NCBI GenBank assembly: GCA_003096535.1
Contig: QEKJ01000004.1
Coordinates: 124,001-188,000 of the forward strand
DNA length: 64,000 bases
Direction of reading: 5' to 3'
Origin: Agathobaculum butyriciproducens
GTDB lineage: Bacteria > Bacillota > Clostridia > Oscillospirales > Butyricicoccaceae
The position numbers and the translations under genes were made by a program. Shown piece by piece: positions 16,451 through 28,339 of the stretch (positions are counted from its first letter, which is position 1; each line of letters starts with the position of its first letter). Under the pieces are notes generated by a model, which saw only the letters and a list, made by a program, of their open reading frames with translations, did no database searches and was not told where the DNA came from.

Positions 16451-18307
16451 TTACCTCAGTTTGATATAGTTTTCCGGCTCCGCCAGCGCGGCGTTCCCCC
16501 CGGAAACATATGCGCTCCAGGTGTCTCGGACCGTCGTGTCGCCGCCCTCAAAGGCGCGGCTCTCGTCCGCGAGCAGCGGCGCCATGCCGTCCGCCGTCGC
16601 CAGACAGGTCACGGTTACGCTATCGTCCTCGCGGAGCGGTTTGCCGTCCCGCTTGATCCCGGTCAGCGTAAAGCCGCCGTTTTCCTCCTTGACCTCGATG
16701 GCGATGCCGCTGACCACCGGCAGAGAGCCGCGGTTGAACGGCGTAAAGCCGCCCTCACAGCCCTCGACAAAGGCGCGGACGGTCTCGGTCAGCTCCGCAC
16801 CGTTCATCGTGCGCTGATACGCGAGCAGACTGTTCGGCATGATCATAGAGGCCGCCATCTTCTCGGTGTAGTCTGCCGCCAGAACGCTGCCGGTAAAGCT
16901 GTTCGCCGCAGCGATGAGCACATCGGTGTCATACACGCCGCGCAGCGTGTTCGCCATTACGGAGAAGGCAGCGTTGCCGCTGTCCGCATGGAAAACGTTC
17001 GAATAGCCCTTGTCCGAGGTCAGCACAGCCGCATCCGGGGCAGGCTCGTCCGCAAGCAGCTGCGCGTTGAACGCCTGATACGCCTGCTCTGCTGTGTATT
17101 CGCCCGCGATCATGCGCGAGACCACATCCTTGGAGATCGAGAAGAAATCGTTGGAGGCGATGCGGATGTACATATGGTTCTGCTCGACCACCGGGCGCAC
17201 GTCCTCCAGATAATCGGTCAGACGAAGGCTGACGTTCTGGCTGTAACTCAGGATGTCCTGTCCGTCATAAACGATGTGGTTCTGTGCTTCCTCGGAGAGC
17301 ATGACATGGAGCACCTGCATCGCCTTGTCGCGGCGTGCGCTGTCCTGTTCCAGCTCGCGGTTCAGCGCAACCTGAAAATACGGGGTAGTCATCAGCCACT
17401 GCTGCCCGTCCTGACCGAAGAACGGCAGGAAAGTCGTATCGATACCCTCATCCTGCAGGATCTTAACGTTAGCCGAGGTGCCGAAGCACATGGCAAGCTC
17501 GCCGCTGCGCATCCGGTCCATGATGTCGTCGTAGTTCAGTGTCAGGTCAGCGGCGTTCAGGCCGGTGTCGCGGATGAACTGCTCGAGGTTCTTGAATGCG
17601 GTCGGCCAGACGGTGTCGTCCAGACCGACTTTCTCGGTGCTGGCCGGGTCGCTGTACGCGGCGCGCCATTTGCGGCCTTCCGCCGAGGAAAGCTCGGAAA
17701 CCGAAAGTCCCTGAAGGGTTTCCATGCAGGTGTAATCGTAGGTATAGTCCGCATCAAAGCCGCGGATACCGTGCTTTGCAAACGCCTTGCAGGCGGAAAC
17801 AAAGCTGTCGTAATCGGTTGGCAGCGGAATGCCGTATTTCTCGAACAGACTGCGGTTGACCACAAAGCCGTGCGCGTCCGCGCAGACCGGCAGCCAGTTG
17901 ATGCTGCCGTCCTCGTTTTTGAAGCTGCTGAGGTAGGGGTTGTAGACCGCGCCTGCCTCGTTGGTCGTGGCGAGGTTCATCAGACTGTCCTTCAGCGGCG
18001 CGGCATCATGCAGCGAGAAACGGCAGCAGGTAATGATGTCCGGCAGGCCGCCGTTCTCGTTCAGAAATTTGTAAAAATCCAGATCGTTGTTGCCGACAAT
18101 GAACTCAATATTCACATCCGGAAGCTGCGACTGGATGTAGGGGGCGTAATTTTCATACAGCGTGGTGTTCCACAGATAGACCTGAATGGTCTCCGCATCC
18201 TCCTGCGCTTCGCTCTTTTGTGTGCCGCAGCCGGTCAGCAGACATGCCGCTGTTACCAGCACCGCGAGCAGGAAGGACAGACCCCGCTTCCGCTTTTTCG
18301 TTTTCAT
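16451..18307 (-). CDS. solute-binding lipoprotein fused to a 5'-nucleotidase C-terminal-like domain
   Basis: The protein has about 618 residues from the ATG at 18307; a TTG one codon earlier is also possible behind AAGGAG. A lipoprotein signal (LLTGC, Cys near 27) precedes a family-1-like solute-binding fold (about 40-420; DVNIEFIVGNNDLDFYK, SLFEKYGIPLPTDYDSFV). The last 170 residues do not fit that fold. MPNSLLAYQRTMNGAELTE followed by PVVSGIAIEV and DGKPLREDDSVTV match the layout of the 5'-nucleotidase C-terminal domain (P-x-N-x-L, T-G-x-E-L, x-S-G-x, G-K-P-L). The catalytic metallophosphatase domain is absent. It is six bases upstream of a hybrid kinase, so it is probably a sensor, perhaps for a nucleotide- or sugar-like ligand (inference). 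Confidence 0.85.
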   Translation of the reverse strand: MKTKKRKRGLSFLLAVLVTAACLLTGCGTQKSEAQEDAETIQVYLWNTTLYENYAPYIQSQLPDVNIEFIVGNNDLDFYKFLNENGGLPDIITCCRFSLHDAAPLKDSLMNLATTNEAGAVYNPYLSSFKNEDGSINWLPVCADAHGFVVNRSLFEKYGIPLPTDYDSFVSACKAFAKHGIRGFDADYTYDYTCMETLQGLSVSELSSAEGRKWRAAYSDPASTEKVGLDDTVWPTAFKNLEQFIRDTGLNAADLTLNYDDIMDRMRSGELAMCFGTSANVKILQDEGIDTTFLPFFGQDGQQWLMTTPYFQVALNRELEQDSARRDKAMQVLHVMLSEEAQNHIVYDGQDILSYSQNVSLRLTDYLEDVRPVVEQNHMYIRIASNDFFSISKDVVSRMIAGEYTAEQAYQAFNAQLLADEPAPDAAVLTSDKGYSNVFHADSGNAAFSVMANTLRGVYDTDVLIAAANSFTGSVLAADYTEKMAASMIMPNSLLAYQRTMNGAELTETVRAFVEGCEGGFTPFNRGSLPVVSGIAIEVKEENGGFTLTGIKRDGKPLREDDSVTVTCLATADGMAPLLADESRAFEGGDTTVRDTWSAYVSGGNAALAEPENYIKLR

Positions 18308-18402
18308 CAACCAATTCTCCTTACCCGTGACAGCCGCCTCTCCCCGACAGACTGCCCTTCTTTTTCCTCATTTCTCGCCGCGAAACGGCATTATATAAGA
18401 AT

Positions 18403-18431
18403 AGCATAGCACTTCACAGGCGGTATTTCAA
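18403..18431 (-). promoter_or_regulatory. promoter of the SBP-fusion/hybrid kinase operon
   Basis: On the minus strand TTGAAA (18426-18431), 17 bases and TATGCT (18403-18408) lie about 95 bases before the lipoprotein start. A TATAAT overlaps just downstream. Confidence 0.5.
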
Positions 18432-18434
18432 GGA

Positions 18435-18604
18435 ATTTCGCCTTTTTTCCTGCTAAAACAGGCGAAAACACAGACTATACGCCGTATTCGGAGCGCTTTT
18501 GTGCGAATGTGCCTGTAAAACAGATTGAGGCGGGATACCGGCGTGAGACGCTGTGCAGCTGCAAGGCTGCGAAAGGAACACACCGCGCCGCACCTCCGAT
18601 GGGC
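18435..18604. other. intergenic spacer without a recognised feature
   Basis: Between the SBP promoter and the terminator at 18605 there are only short weak hairpins (for example CCTG/CAGG and GCAG/CTGC). I see no gene, and no c-di-GMP riboswitch consensus on either strand. Confidence 0.4.
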
Positions 18605-18634
18605 AAAAAAGACCCGCCGATTTCTCGACGGGTC
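18605..18634 (-). terminator. terminator of the DcuS/DcuR-like operon
   Basis: On the minus strand a GACCCG..CGGGTC stem is followed by six T residues, 95 bases after the response-regulator stop. Confidence 0.85.
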
Positions 18635-18652
18635 GATTGTTCAAATTCGATG

Positions 18653-18713
18653 TTCTGCGGCGTCAATGCTCACAGAATCCATTTTTCTTGACGCTTGAGC
18701 TATACAAATCCTT
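18653..18713. repeat. dispersed intergenic repeat, copy 1
   Basis: About 60 bases starting at TTCTGCGG match 35380-35441 at roughly 80-85 percent by eye. The shared core includes GCTCACAGAA, CCATTTTT, CGCTT and ACAAATCCT. The 5' half forms a weak hairpin that is perfect in copy 2. Confidence 0.65.
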
Positions 18714-18729
18714 CGTTTTGAGAAAATCG

Positions 18730-19404
18730 TTACTTTCTCAGAAAATACACCAGACACGGCCGTCCGCCGGTGCGGTAATCCATCTCACTGCCGATGACCT
18801 GCTGCTCTGCCAGATAATTCATATACCGCCGCACGGTCACGACCGACAGACCGACATGCGATGCGATCTCATCACTGGTATGCCGTGTCTCCGGCGCGGC
18901 CCGCAGATATGCCTCAATGCGCGAAAGCGTCTGGCTCTGCAGACCCTTCGGCGGCGTGACAGGCGGTGTCGGCGTAGCCGCCTGAAACAGCGTATGGTCA
19001 AGCACATCCTGACTGAAGCTGTCGCGCTGCACGCTTTCTCGCCGGCGGCAGAACACATCAAGCGCCTGCCGGAACCGCTCATACGCGAACGGCTTGACCA
19101 GATAATCCACTGCTCCCAATCGCACGGCATCGTTAACCGTTTTTGCGTCATTCGCAGATGTGACCATGATGACATCCGCGTCCACGCCTTCCGCACGAAG
19201 CTGCAGCAGCAGCTCGGTGCCGCTCATCTGCGGCATGTAAACGTCTAAAATAATCAGGTCGATCGGGTTGCGCCGCAGCCAGAACAGCGCCGGATGCGCC
19301 GCCGAAAACGTCTGCACGACGGCAAACCGGCTGTCCTGCTCGATATACCGGCGGTTGAGCCGTGTGATCATCGGGTCATCCTCAATAATAACCGTTGTGT
19401 ACAT
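18730..19404 (-). CDS. DcuR/CitB-family response regulator
   Basis: The protein has 224 residues. The N-terminal receiver (1-120) has VIIEDDPM and LIILDVYMP, and the conserved Lys sits in YLVKPFAYERF. The C-terminal domain (about 165-224) is a winged helix (TSDEIASHVGLSVVTVRRYM) of the type that regulates C4-dicarboxylate or citrate genes. The start follows GGGAGGAAATCCG. It lies 12 bases after its kinase gene. No transporter or catabolic target is in the window; the nearest divergent unit is the ATP synthase operon. Confidence 0.92.
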   Translation of the reverse strand: MYTTVIIEDDPMITRLNRRYIEQDSRFAVVQTFSAAHPALFWLRRNPIDLIILDVYMPQMSGTELLLQLRAEGVDADVIMVTSANDAKTVNDAVRLGAVDYLVKPFAYERFRQALDVFCRRRESVQRDSFSQDVLDHTLFQAATPTPPVTPPKGLQSQTLSRIEAYLRAAPETRHTSDEIASHVGLSVVTVRRYMNYLAEQQVIGSEMDYRTGGRPCLVYFLRK

Positions 19405-19416
19405 CGGATTTCCTCC

Positions 19417-21045
19417 CTACTGCTGTCTGTTTGCGGATTCCGCAACCGTAATGATGAACGAGCTGCCGATTCCCGGCTCGGACTCGACGCGAATCGTGCC
19501 GTGGAACGCGTCCACGGTCTCCTTGACGAGTGACAGACCGGTGCCTCTGCCCTCTCCTTTGGTGGAAAAGCCGCGCTCGAAAATGCGGTCCAGCTTATCG
19601 GCAGCAATGCCTGCACCGCTGTCGTCCACGCTGATGAGCATGCCGTGCTCTCCCTCGCGGATGCTGACCGTCACTTCCTTCTGTGCAGTCTCCGGTGCGT
19701 TCCGCAGTGCGTCGAACGCATTCTCAATCAGGTTTCCAAGAATGGTGATCAGACTGCTCGCCGGAAGATACCGTCCGTCTCCATGCAGCTCACTCGCCGG
19801 GTCGAGCACAAACCGGATACCCAGCTCCGCCGCACGATATACCTTGCCGATCAGCAGCGCCGCAACCGACGGCTCCCGAATACGCTCGGAAATATAGCCG
19901 ATCGAGTGCGCACGCGTCTGCGTCAAATGCAGCACATACTCCTCCGCCTGCTTGTCCTCGCCCAGCTGCAGCAGACCGAGGATCACATGCAGCTTGTTGG
20001 TAAACTCATGCGTATACGCCCGCAGCGCACCGACTATGTGCTGCACGCCGGTCAAATCCTGCGCTAGCCGCGTGACTTCGGTCCGGTTGCGGAAAATAGC
20101 GATAACCCCCTCCACCTTGCCGTCCCGCCAGAGCGGCATACGGTCAGAAATGACCGAAACATGCTTGATGGACTCCAGACCGATGTTGTATTCACTTTTA
20201 CCGGTCTGCAGCACGCGCGCCATCGTTGAGCGCGGATAGACCGTCTGTAACGGCTGACCGAGTGCATCCTTCACCTTGATTTTGAGGATATCCGCTGCCG
20301 CACGGTTCATATAGGTGATCATGCTGTGTTCGTCGATCGCCATCAGGCCCTCATCCAATGCATCCAGAATATCCATGCGCTGCAGAAACAGCTGACGGAA
20401 CGCGTCCGGCTCATAGCCCAGCAGTTCCCGCTTGACCCGCTTAGAAAACCGTACGCTGAGCAGACTGCCGATGCCAAGCGCGAACAGCGTGATGAGCAGA
20501 TACGACAGCAGCACACGCAGCACCGTCCGATGGTAGGAGCGCAGATACAGCCCTGCCATGACGATACCGGTCGCCTGCCCGTTTTCATCGCGCATGACAG
20601 CATAGGCACAGCGATCCGCGCCGTCCGGCATCTCATCGTTCGAGAGCACCGGCTTTTCCTCGCTGCACAGGCGGCTGACCGTATCCGCTTTCAGTTCGGG
20701 CAGCAAAGATGCGTCGCCTGCACCGGACACGAGATCGTAAAACACTGTCGGCTTTCCCTTAATATCATACACGCCGAGCATATCCACTTCAGATACACGC
20801 TGTACGGTCCGCGCCAAATACTGCTGTGCGTTATCTGCCCGAATATCCTCGATCAGCAGCGGCGCATCTGCCGCCATCTGCGCCGCATTGGACAGCAGCT
20901 GGTCGCGCGTCCGCACCTCCTGATACAGACCGATGCCCAAACCGACCGACGTGGACAGCAGCACCACCACCGCAATGCACAGGATCAGCATCCGGCGCAC
21001 CTGCCGGTGCAGTGAGCCGGAAGAACGTGCATTTATCAAATTCAT
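19417..21045 (-). CDS. DcuS/CitA-family sensor histidine kinase
   Basis: The protein has 542 residues. The order is a membrane segment (about 17-38), an extracytoplasmic PDC/Cache domain (40-175), a second membrane segment (about 178-200), PAS (225-330; ALDEGLMAIDEHSMITYMN), a SPOB-type dimerisation helix with HEFTNKLHVILGLLQLG carrying the phospho-His, and HATPase_c with DDSGAGI and GRGTGLSL. This is the full DcuS/CitA layout, normally sensing a di- or tricarboxylate. It has an AAGGAG site and a TTGATG/TATGAT promoter. It is divergent from atpB. Confidence 0.92.
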   Translation of the reverse strand: MNLINARSSGSLHRQVRRMLILCIAVVVLLSTSVGLGIGLYQEVRTRDQLLSNAAQMAADAPLLIEDIRADNAQQYLARTVQRVSEVDMLGVYDIKGKPTVFYDLVSGAGDASLLPELKADTVSRLCSEEKPVLSNDEMPDGADRCAYAVMRDENGQATGIVMAGLYLRSYHRTVLRVLLSYLLITLFALGIGSLLSVRFSKRVKRELLGYEPDAFRQLFLQRMDILDALDEGLMAIDEHSMITYMNRAAADILKIKVKDALGQPLQTVYPRSTMARVLQTGKSEYNIGLESIKHVSVISDRMPLWRDGKVEGVIAIFRNRTEVTRLAQDLTGVQHIVGALRAYTHEFTNKLHVILGLLQLGEDKQAEEYVLHLTQTRAHSIGYISERIREPSVAALLIGKVYRAAELGIRFVLDPASELHGDGRYLPASSLITILGNLIENAFDALRNAPETAQKEVTVSIREGEHGMLISVDDSGAGIAADKLDRIFERGFSTKGEGRGTGLSLVKETVDAFHGTIRVESEPGIGSSFIITVAESANRQQ

Positions 21046-21071
21046 CCACTCCTTTTAAGAAGATACTTCAT

Positions 21072-21100
21072 ATCATAACACACTGGTCAACATTCATCAA
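21072..21100 (-). promoter_or_regulatory. promoter of the DcuS/DcuR-like operon
   Basis: On the minus strand TTGATG (21095-21100), 17 bases and TATGAT (21072-21077) lie just upstream of the AAGGAG of the kinase gene. Confidence 0.55.
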
Positions 21101-21110
21101 ATCCCCTCTG

Positions 21111-21128
21111 CAGATTTATGCAAATCTG
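21111..21128. promoter_or_regulatory. inverted repeat between the kinase and ATP synthase promoters
   Basis: CAGATTT-atgc-AAATCTG has perfect 7-bp arms and sits just upstream of the kinase -35 and 39 bases before the atp -35. It is a candidate operator. Confidence 0.4.
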
Positions 21129-21166
21129 TCAAATTGCGCGTGTTAATTTTTTTTAGTTTCATAAGC

Positions 21167-21195
21167 TTGCGTAAACTCCGACAGGTTTTTACAAT
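21167..21195 (+). promoter_or_regulatory. promoter of the ATP synthase operon
   Basis: TTGCGT (21167-21172), 17 bases and TACAAT (21190-21195) lie about 40 bases before the atpB start. Confidence 0.6.
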
Positions 21196-21236
21196 AAGCG
21201 CGTAAACCAACTTATAGACAAACGAGGTGATGCCCT

Positions 21237-21923
21237 TTGGGTGAAATCAAAGCGGAATTGAATGCCGAACTGCAAACCCATATTGCGTTCGAGATTCCGC
21301 TGTTCGGCGGAATACCGGTTCCGGAATCCGCTGTGGTAAGCTGGGCAATCATAGTTGTACTGACCCTGCTTGCCATCTGGCTGACGCACGGACTGCGCAA
21401 GCGTCCCGGGCGAAAGCAGATCGCCGCAGAGATGCTGGTGGGCTTCATCAACAATTTCTGCCGCGACACACTGGGCGACCGATACTGGCGCACCTTCGCC
21501 CCGTACCTCGGCACGGTAGGTCTGTATCTGGCGCTGGCGAACATGGCCGGTCTGTTCGGCGTTACGCCGCCGACCAAAGACCTGAACGTCACCGCCGGTC
21601 TGGCGATCATGAGCGCCCTGCTGATCTACGGCTCGCAGTTCCGGTTCCACGGTCTGCGCGGCGGACTGAAAAAGTTCAGCGAACCGGTTTCGGTCGTCAC
21701 GCCGCTCAACATTATGGAGATCGGCATTCGGCCTTTGTCGCTCTGCATGCGACTGTTCGGCAACATTTTCGCCGGATTCGTTATCATGGAGCTGGTCAAA
21801 ATGGCCGTTCCGGTCGTTGTCCCCATCCCGCTGAGCCTGTATTTCGATGTATTCGACGGCATGATACAGGCGATCGTATTTGTATTCCTGACAACACTTT
21901 TCCTGTCGGAATCCCTTGAATAA
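21237..21923 (+). CDS. atpB: F-type ATP synthase subunit a
   Basis: The protein has 228 residues and about five membrane helices. The TTG start at 21237 is chosen because AGGTGA lies six bases before it; a nearby ATG at 21230 is out of frame. The ion-channel helix carries the essential Arg in the segment NIMEIGIRPLSLCMRLFGN, and the C-terminal helix DVFDGMIQAIVFVFL is typical of the family. It forms the stator half-channels against the c-ring. It is the first gene of the operon and no atpI precedes it. Confidence 0.96.
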   Translation: MGEIKAELNAELQTHIAFEIPLFGGIPVPESAVVSWAIIVVLTLLAIWLTHGLRKRPGRKQIAAEMLVGFINNFCRDTLGDRYWRTFAPYLGTVGLYLALANMAGLFGVTPPTKDLNVTAGLAIMSALLIYGSQFRFHGLRGGLKKFSEPVSVVTPLNIMEIGIRPLSLCMRLFGNIFAGFVIMELVKMAVPVVVPIPLSLYFDVFDGMIQAIVFVFLTTLFLSESLE

Positions 21924-21956
21924 GCACTGTTTTATCTGAGAAAGGACCACAAAAAA

Positions 21957-22172
21957 ATGAGTATTGCTATTGGTGCAGCTATTGCAGTTATGACCGGCAT
22001 CGGTGCCGGTCTTGGTATCGGCTATGCAACCGCGAAATCCTCGGAAGCCATTGCGCGTCAGCCGGAGGCCTCCGGCCAGATCAGCAAAAACCTGATCCTC
22101 GGCTGTGCACTGGCCGAGGCAACCGCCATCTACGGTTTTCTGATCGGTATCCTGCTGATTTTCATGAATTGA
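21957..22172 (+). CDS. atpE: F-type ATP synthase subunit c
   Basis: The protein is a 71-residue hairpin of two membrane helices joined by the ARQPEA loop. The ion-binding Glu is E54 in LAEATAIYGF. Of the sodium ligands known in Ilyobacter tartaricus (Q32, E65, S66, Y70), the Gln position is Ile21 and the Ser position is Ala55, while Thr56 and Tyr59 remain. This points to proton rather than sodium coupling, although the helix otherwise looks sodium-type. AGAAAGGA precedes the start. Confidence 0.96.
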   Translation: MSIAIGAAIAVMTGIGAGLGIGYATAKSSEAIARQPEASGQISKNLILGCALAEATAIYGFLIGILLIFMN

Positions 22173-22187
22173 TCGGGGTGAGATCGA

Positions 22188-22679
22188 ATGATCCTCAATC
22201 TAAATTCGCAGATTATCTGGGTGTTTGTTGATCTGCTCATCCTGTTCGTGCTGATGAAGAAATTCCTGTTCGGCCCCATTACCCAAATGCTCGATGACCG
22301 TGCGCAGCAGGTGTCGGACACGCTCGATCAGGCGGACAAGCGTCTCGCCGAGGCCGAGCAGCAGCAGACCGCGCACGCCGCGCAGCTTGCTTCCGCAAAG
22401 CAGGAGGCCGCACAGATCATCGAGGAGGCCCGCGCACGCGGTCAGCAGGAGTACGATCGTCTTGTCGCAGAGGCGCAGACCGCTGTGCAGCGGCTCGATG
22501 AGCAGGCTGCCCGCCGTCGGGAATCCGAGCGGACGCAGATGCTCCGTGAGGCGAAAAAGGAAATTACCGCTCTCGTTCTGCTGACCACCGCCAAGGTATC
22601 CCGGCAGAAGCTGAACAGCGACACCGACCGCGCCATGATCGACGATTTTCTGCGTGAAGAAACGGAGGCCGCACGATGA
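22188..22679 (+). CDS. atpF: F-type ATP synthase subunit b
   Basis: The protein has 163 residues: an N-terminal membrane helix (about 8-27) and a long charged, Gln/Ala-rich helix forming the peripheral stalk. GGGGTGAGATCG precedes the ATG. It overlaps atpH by 4 bases (ATGA), so synthesis of b and delta is coupled. Confidence 0.95.
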   Translation: MILNLNSQIIWVFVDLLILFVLMKKFLFGPITQMLDDRAQQVSDTLDQADKRLAEAEQQQTAHAAQLASAKQEAAQIIEEARARGQQEYDRLVAEAQTAVQRLDEQAARRRESERTQMLREAKKEITALVLLTTAKVSRQKLNSDTDRAMIDDFLREETEAAR

Positions 22680-23182
22680 GCTCGACCGCCGTACAGTATG
22701 CCGGTGCACTGCGCCATACCGGCTGCACGCTGAGCGATCTGCAGCACACCGCCGATTATCTGACCGATTGTGCGCCGTTATGGGATGCACTGTGCTCGCC
22801 TGCCGTTTCCGCGCGGGAGAAAAAGGCTGTGCTGTCCCGCCTGCCCGATTTTGATGCGATGGGCGAGCTGAAGCACTTCTATCTGCTGCTGGCGGACAAA
22901 AACCGCTTTGCGCTCCTGCCGGAGATCGTCCGGCAGTTTCGTCTGCTTGAGCTGCGCGACAGCGGTGAGGGCCTGTGCGTATTTCGCTGTGCCCGCGAAC
23001 CGGATGATGAATCGCTGCGTTCGCTTGCCAAACTGCTGTGCGCACGACACAGTTATTGTGCAGTTACGTTTGAAATCGTGCAGGACGACACGCTGCTCGG
23101 CGGCTTTACTGCCGAAATCGACGGCGTAACCTACGATAAAAGCGTGCGCGGACAGCTTCGCGCACTGGCGCATGACCTGTAA
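22676..23182 (+). CDS. atpH: F-type ATP synthase subunit delta
   Basis: The protein has 168 residues, normal for the OSCP/delta family. It has an N-terminal helical bundle that caps the alpha subunits and a C-terminal part with GGFTAEIDGVTYDKSVRGQL, the usual signature (GG-x-D-x-S-x-R-x-L-like) near residues 140-160. It overlaps atpF by 4 bases. Confidence 0.94.
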   Translation: MSSTAVQYAGALRHTGCTLSDLQHTADYLTDCAPLWDALCSPAVSAREKKAVLSRLPDFDAMGELKHFYLLLADKNRFALLPEIVRQFRLLELRDSGEGLCVFRCAREPDDESLRSLAKLLCARHSYCAVTFEIVQDDTLLGGFTAEIDGVTYDKSVRGQLRALAHDL

Positions 23183-23196
23183 AGGGGTGAAAACCA

Positions 23197-27060
<3,864 letters not shown>

Positions 27061-27061
<1 letters not shown>

Positions 27062-27459
27062 TGGAGAACACCTTCTATCTGGAGATCATCACGCCAGACC
27101 GGCAGTTTTACACCGGACCGGCAACCAATTTGACTATGCCTGCACTCGACGGTGAATACGGCGTGCAGCCGGGACATGAGCCGGTCGTTACCGCACTCCG
27201 TCCGGGTACGGTGCGGTTCCAGACAGACGGCACACCGCACGAGGTCGTTGTCAGCGACGGCTTCGCAGAAATTATGCCGGACTACTGCATTCTTCTGGTA
27301 TCCAGCGCCGAACGTCCTGACGAAATCGACCGTGCGCGTGCCGAACGCGCCAAAGAGCGCGCGGAAGAACGGCTGCGCCAGAAGCAGAGTATTCGTGAAT
27401 ATCATCTCTCCAAAGCGGCTCTGGCCCGTGCTATGGCACGCCTGAAGGCTACCCGCTGA
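27061..27459 (+). CDS. atpC: F-type ATP synthase subunit epsilon
   Basis: The protein has 132 residues. The N-terminal beta-sandwich (FYLEIITPDRQFY, DGEYGVQPGHEP) and C-terminal two-helix domain (ERAKERAEERLRQK) are both complete, so it can regulate ATP hydrolysis. It shares one base with atpD and is followed by the operon terminator. Confidence 0.95.
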
Positions 27460-27473
27460 CTCCCCTTTTTAAT

Positions 27474-27522
27474 CGCCTGCTCCGATGTTGTCAGATGGAA
27501 CATCGGAGCAGGCGTTTTCGCA
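27474..27522 (+). terminator. terminator of the ATP synthase operon
   Basis: A 16-bp perfect stem (CGCCTGCTCCGATGTT and its complement) with a 9-base loop is followed by TTTT. Its right arm merges into the start of the duplicated exporter remnant at 27506. Confidence 0.85.
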
Positions 27523-27811
27523 GACGCTTACGCTGACCAGCACCTCAAAACGCAACCGACTCGAGCAGTTCATCGCTGAGTTTGCCGACAGCTGCTCCCG
27601 CATGACGGGCGAGCAGCTGCACACCCATCTTGACGAGATCGAGCAGGTGCACGGTCTGTATCTCTACCGTGTAATTTACAATCTCGGTACGATGAACCTG
27701 AGTATTTCCGCTTCGTGGTTCGCATCTGCCACATTGATCATTCTCGCGCTCCCGCTCGGACTGATCTTCGCCCGCATTATGACGGATAAGATGTTCCGTT
27801 ACTGCACCTGA
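27506..27811 (+). pseudogene. internally deleted copy of the ThrE-like exporter gene
   Basis: This is a truncated duplicate of the gene at 35683-37011. It lacks the first 87 codons and an internal segment of 750 bases. The internal deletion lies exactly between two imperfect repeats GGTGCNCGGNCTGTA (36096-36110 and 36846-36860 in the intact copy) and is in frame, so the reading frame stays open to the same C-terminus (MTDKMFRYCT). A further 12 bases are missing near 27541. The remaining product would keep only one or two membrane helices. A start could arise at an ATG inside the upstream terminator (27485), but no good ribosome site is seen. Confidence 0.85.
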
Positions 27812-27828
27812 TTTTCTGCAGACAAGCC

Positions 27829-27870
27829 ACAACCGCTGCTGTGAGTTTTTCCTCATAGCAGCGGTTTTGT
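27829..27870. terminator. bidirectional terminator, duplicated copy 1
   Basis: AACCGCTGCT/AGCAGCGGTT stem with a T-run on the plus side, between convergent remnants. It is almost identical to 37029-37069. Confidence 0.85.
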
Positions 27871-27878
27871 TATTCGTT

Positions 27879-28202
27879 TTACAGCGGCAGCGAGTCCTTG
27901 CCTGCCTGATGGATCATTTCCTCGCGACAGCGCAGCACAATGCCGTCCACCTGCTCGAGATGGTGCAGGATGTTATGCTCAAACTCCTTAAGCGGCAGCA
28001 GAACGCCCAGCTCATCGTGATTTTCCTGCAGCTTGCAGCCGGTGTCCTGACCGTAGAATACCATCGCTGTCGGGCACCTCTGCTGGATTTCATTTTTGAT
28101 TTGAACCGAACGTAATGTTACAGGCGTAAGCGTTAAATTCTTCTCCGACCACTCCGAAACAAGCTCCGGGTGTACTTTTGCTAAACTGTTATTCATAGCC
28201 AA
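27879..28202 (-). CDS. chimeric ORF: treble-clef-like N-terminus fused to the tail of a duplicated hypothetical gene
   Basis: The frame has 107 residues. The first 30 (NSLAKVHPELVSEWSEKN and following) look like the start of a treble-clef zinc-finger (DUF4379-like) protein. From about residue 36 (EIQQRCPTAMVFYGQD) it matches the C-terminal 73 residues of the gene at 37078-37878 almost perfectly. AAGGAGGTT precedes a TTG (28202) or ATG (28196) start, so the original 5' gene signals survive. It is most likely a recombination product rather than a selected gene. Confidence 0.6.
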   Translation of the reverse strand: MAMNNSLAKVHPELVSEWSEKNLTLTPVTLRSVQIKNEIQQRCPTAMVFYGQDTGCKLQENHDELGVLLPLKEFEHNILHHLEQVDGIVLRCREEMIHQAGKDSLPL

Positions 28203-28283
28203 ACCTCAACCTCCTTGTGCTTAGAGTATATGAAGTTTTAGCTTGATCTTGCAGTTTGCGAATATCCGGATAAATAGAAAGCC

Positions 28284-28314
28284 CTTTGAGAAAAGGATTT
28301 TTCCTCTCTCAAAG
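28284..28314. terminator. A/T-rich hairpin
   Basis: CTTTGAGA pairs with TCTCAAAG around AAGGA/TCCTT-like inner pairs. It lies upstream of the chimeric ORF and downstream of a 35-codon membrane-like fragment, and may terminate minus transcripts from the toxin locus. Confidence 0.45.
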
Positions 28315-28339
28315 AGCAAGTTGACAAACTTGAAGTTTC

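Noticed and set aside
13202-18409. Two long plus-strand open frames (739 and 972 codons) opposite the kinase and solute-binding genes
   Set aside because: They are mirror frames of confirmed genes with no domain recognisable and no start signals.
18435-18604. Possible c-di-GMP riboswitch near the c-di-GMP gene island
   Set aside because: Neither strand shows the GEMM-I or GEMM-II conserved blocks.
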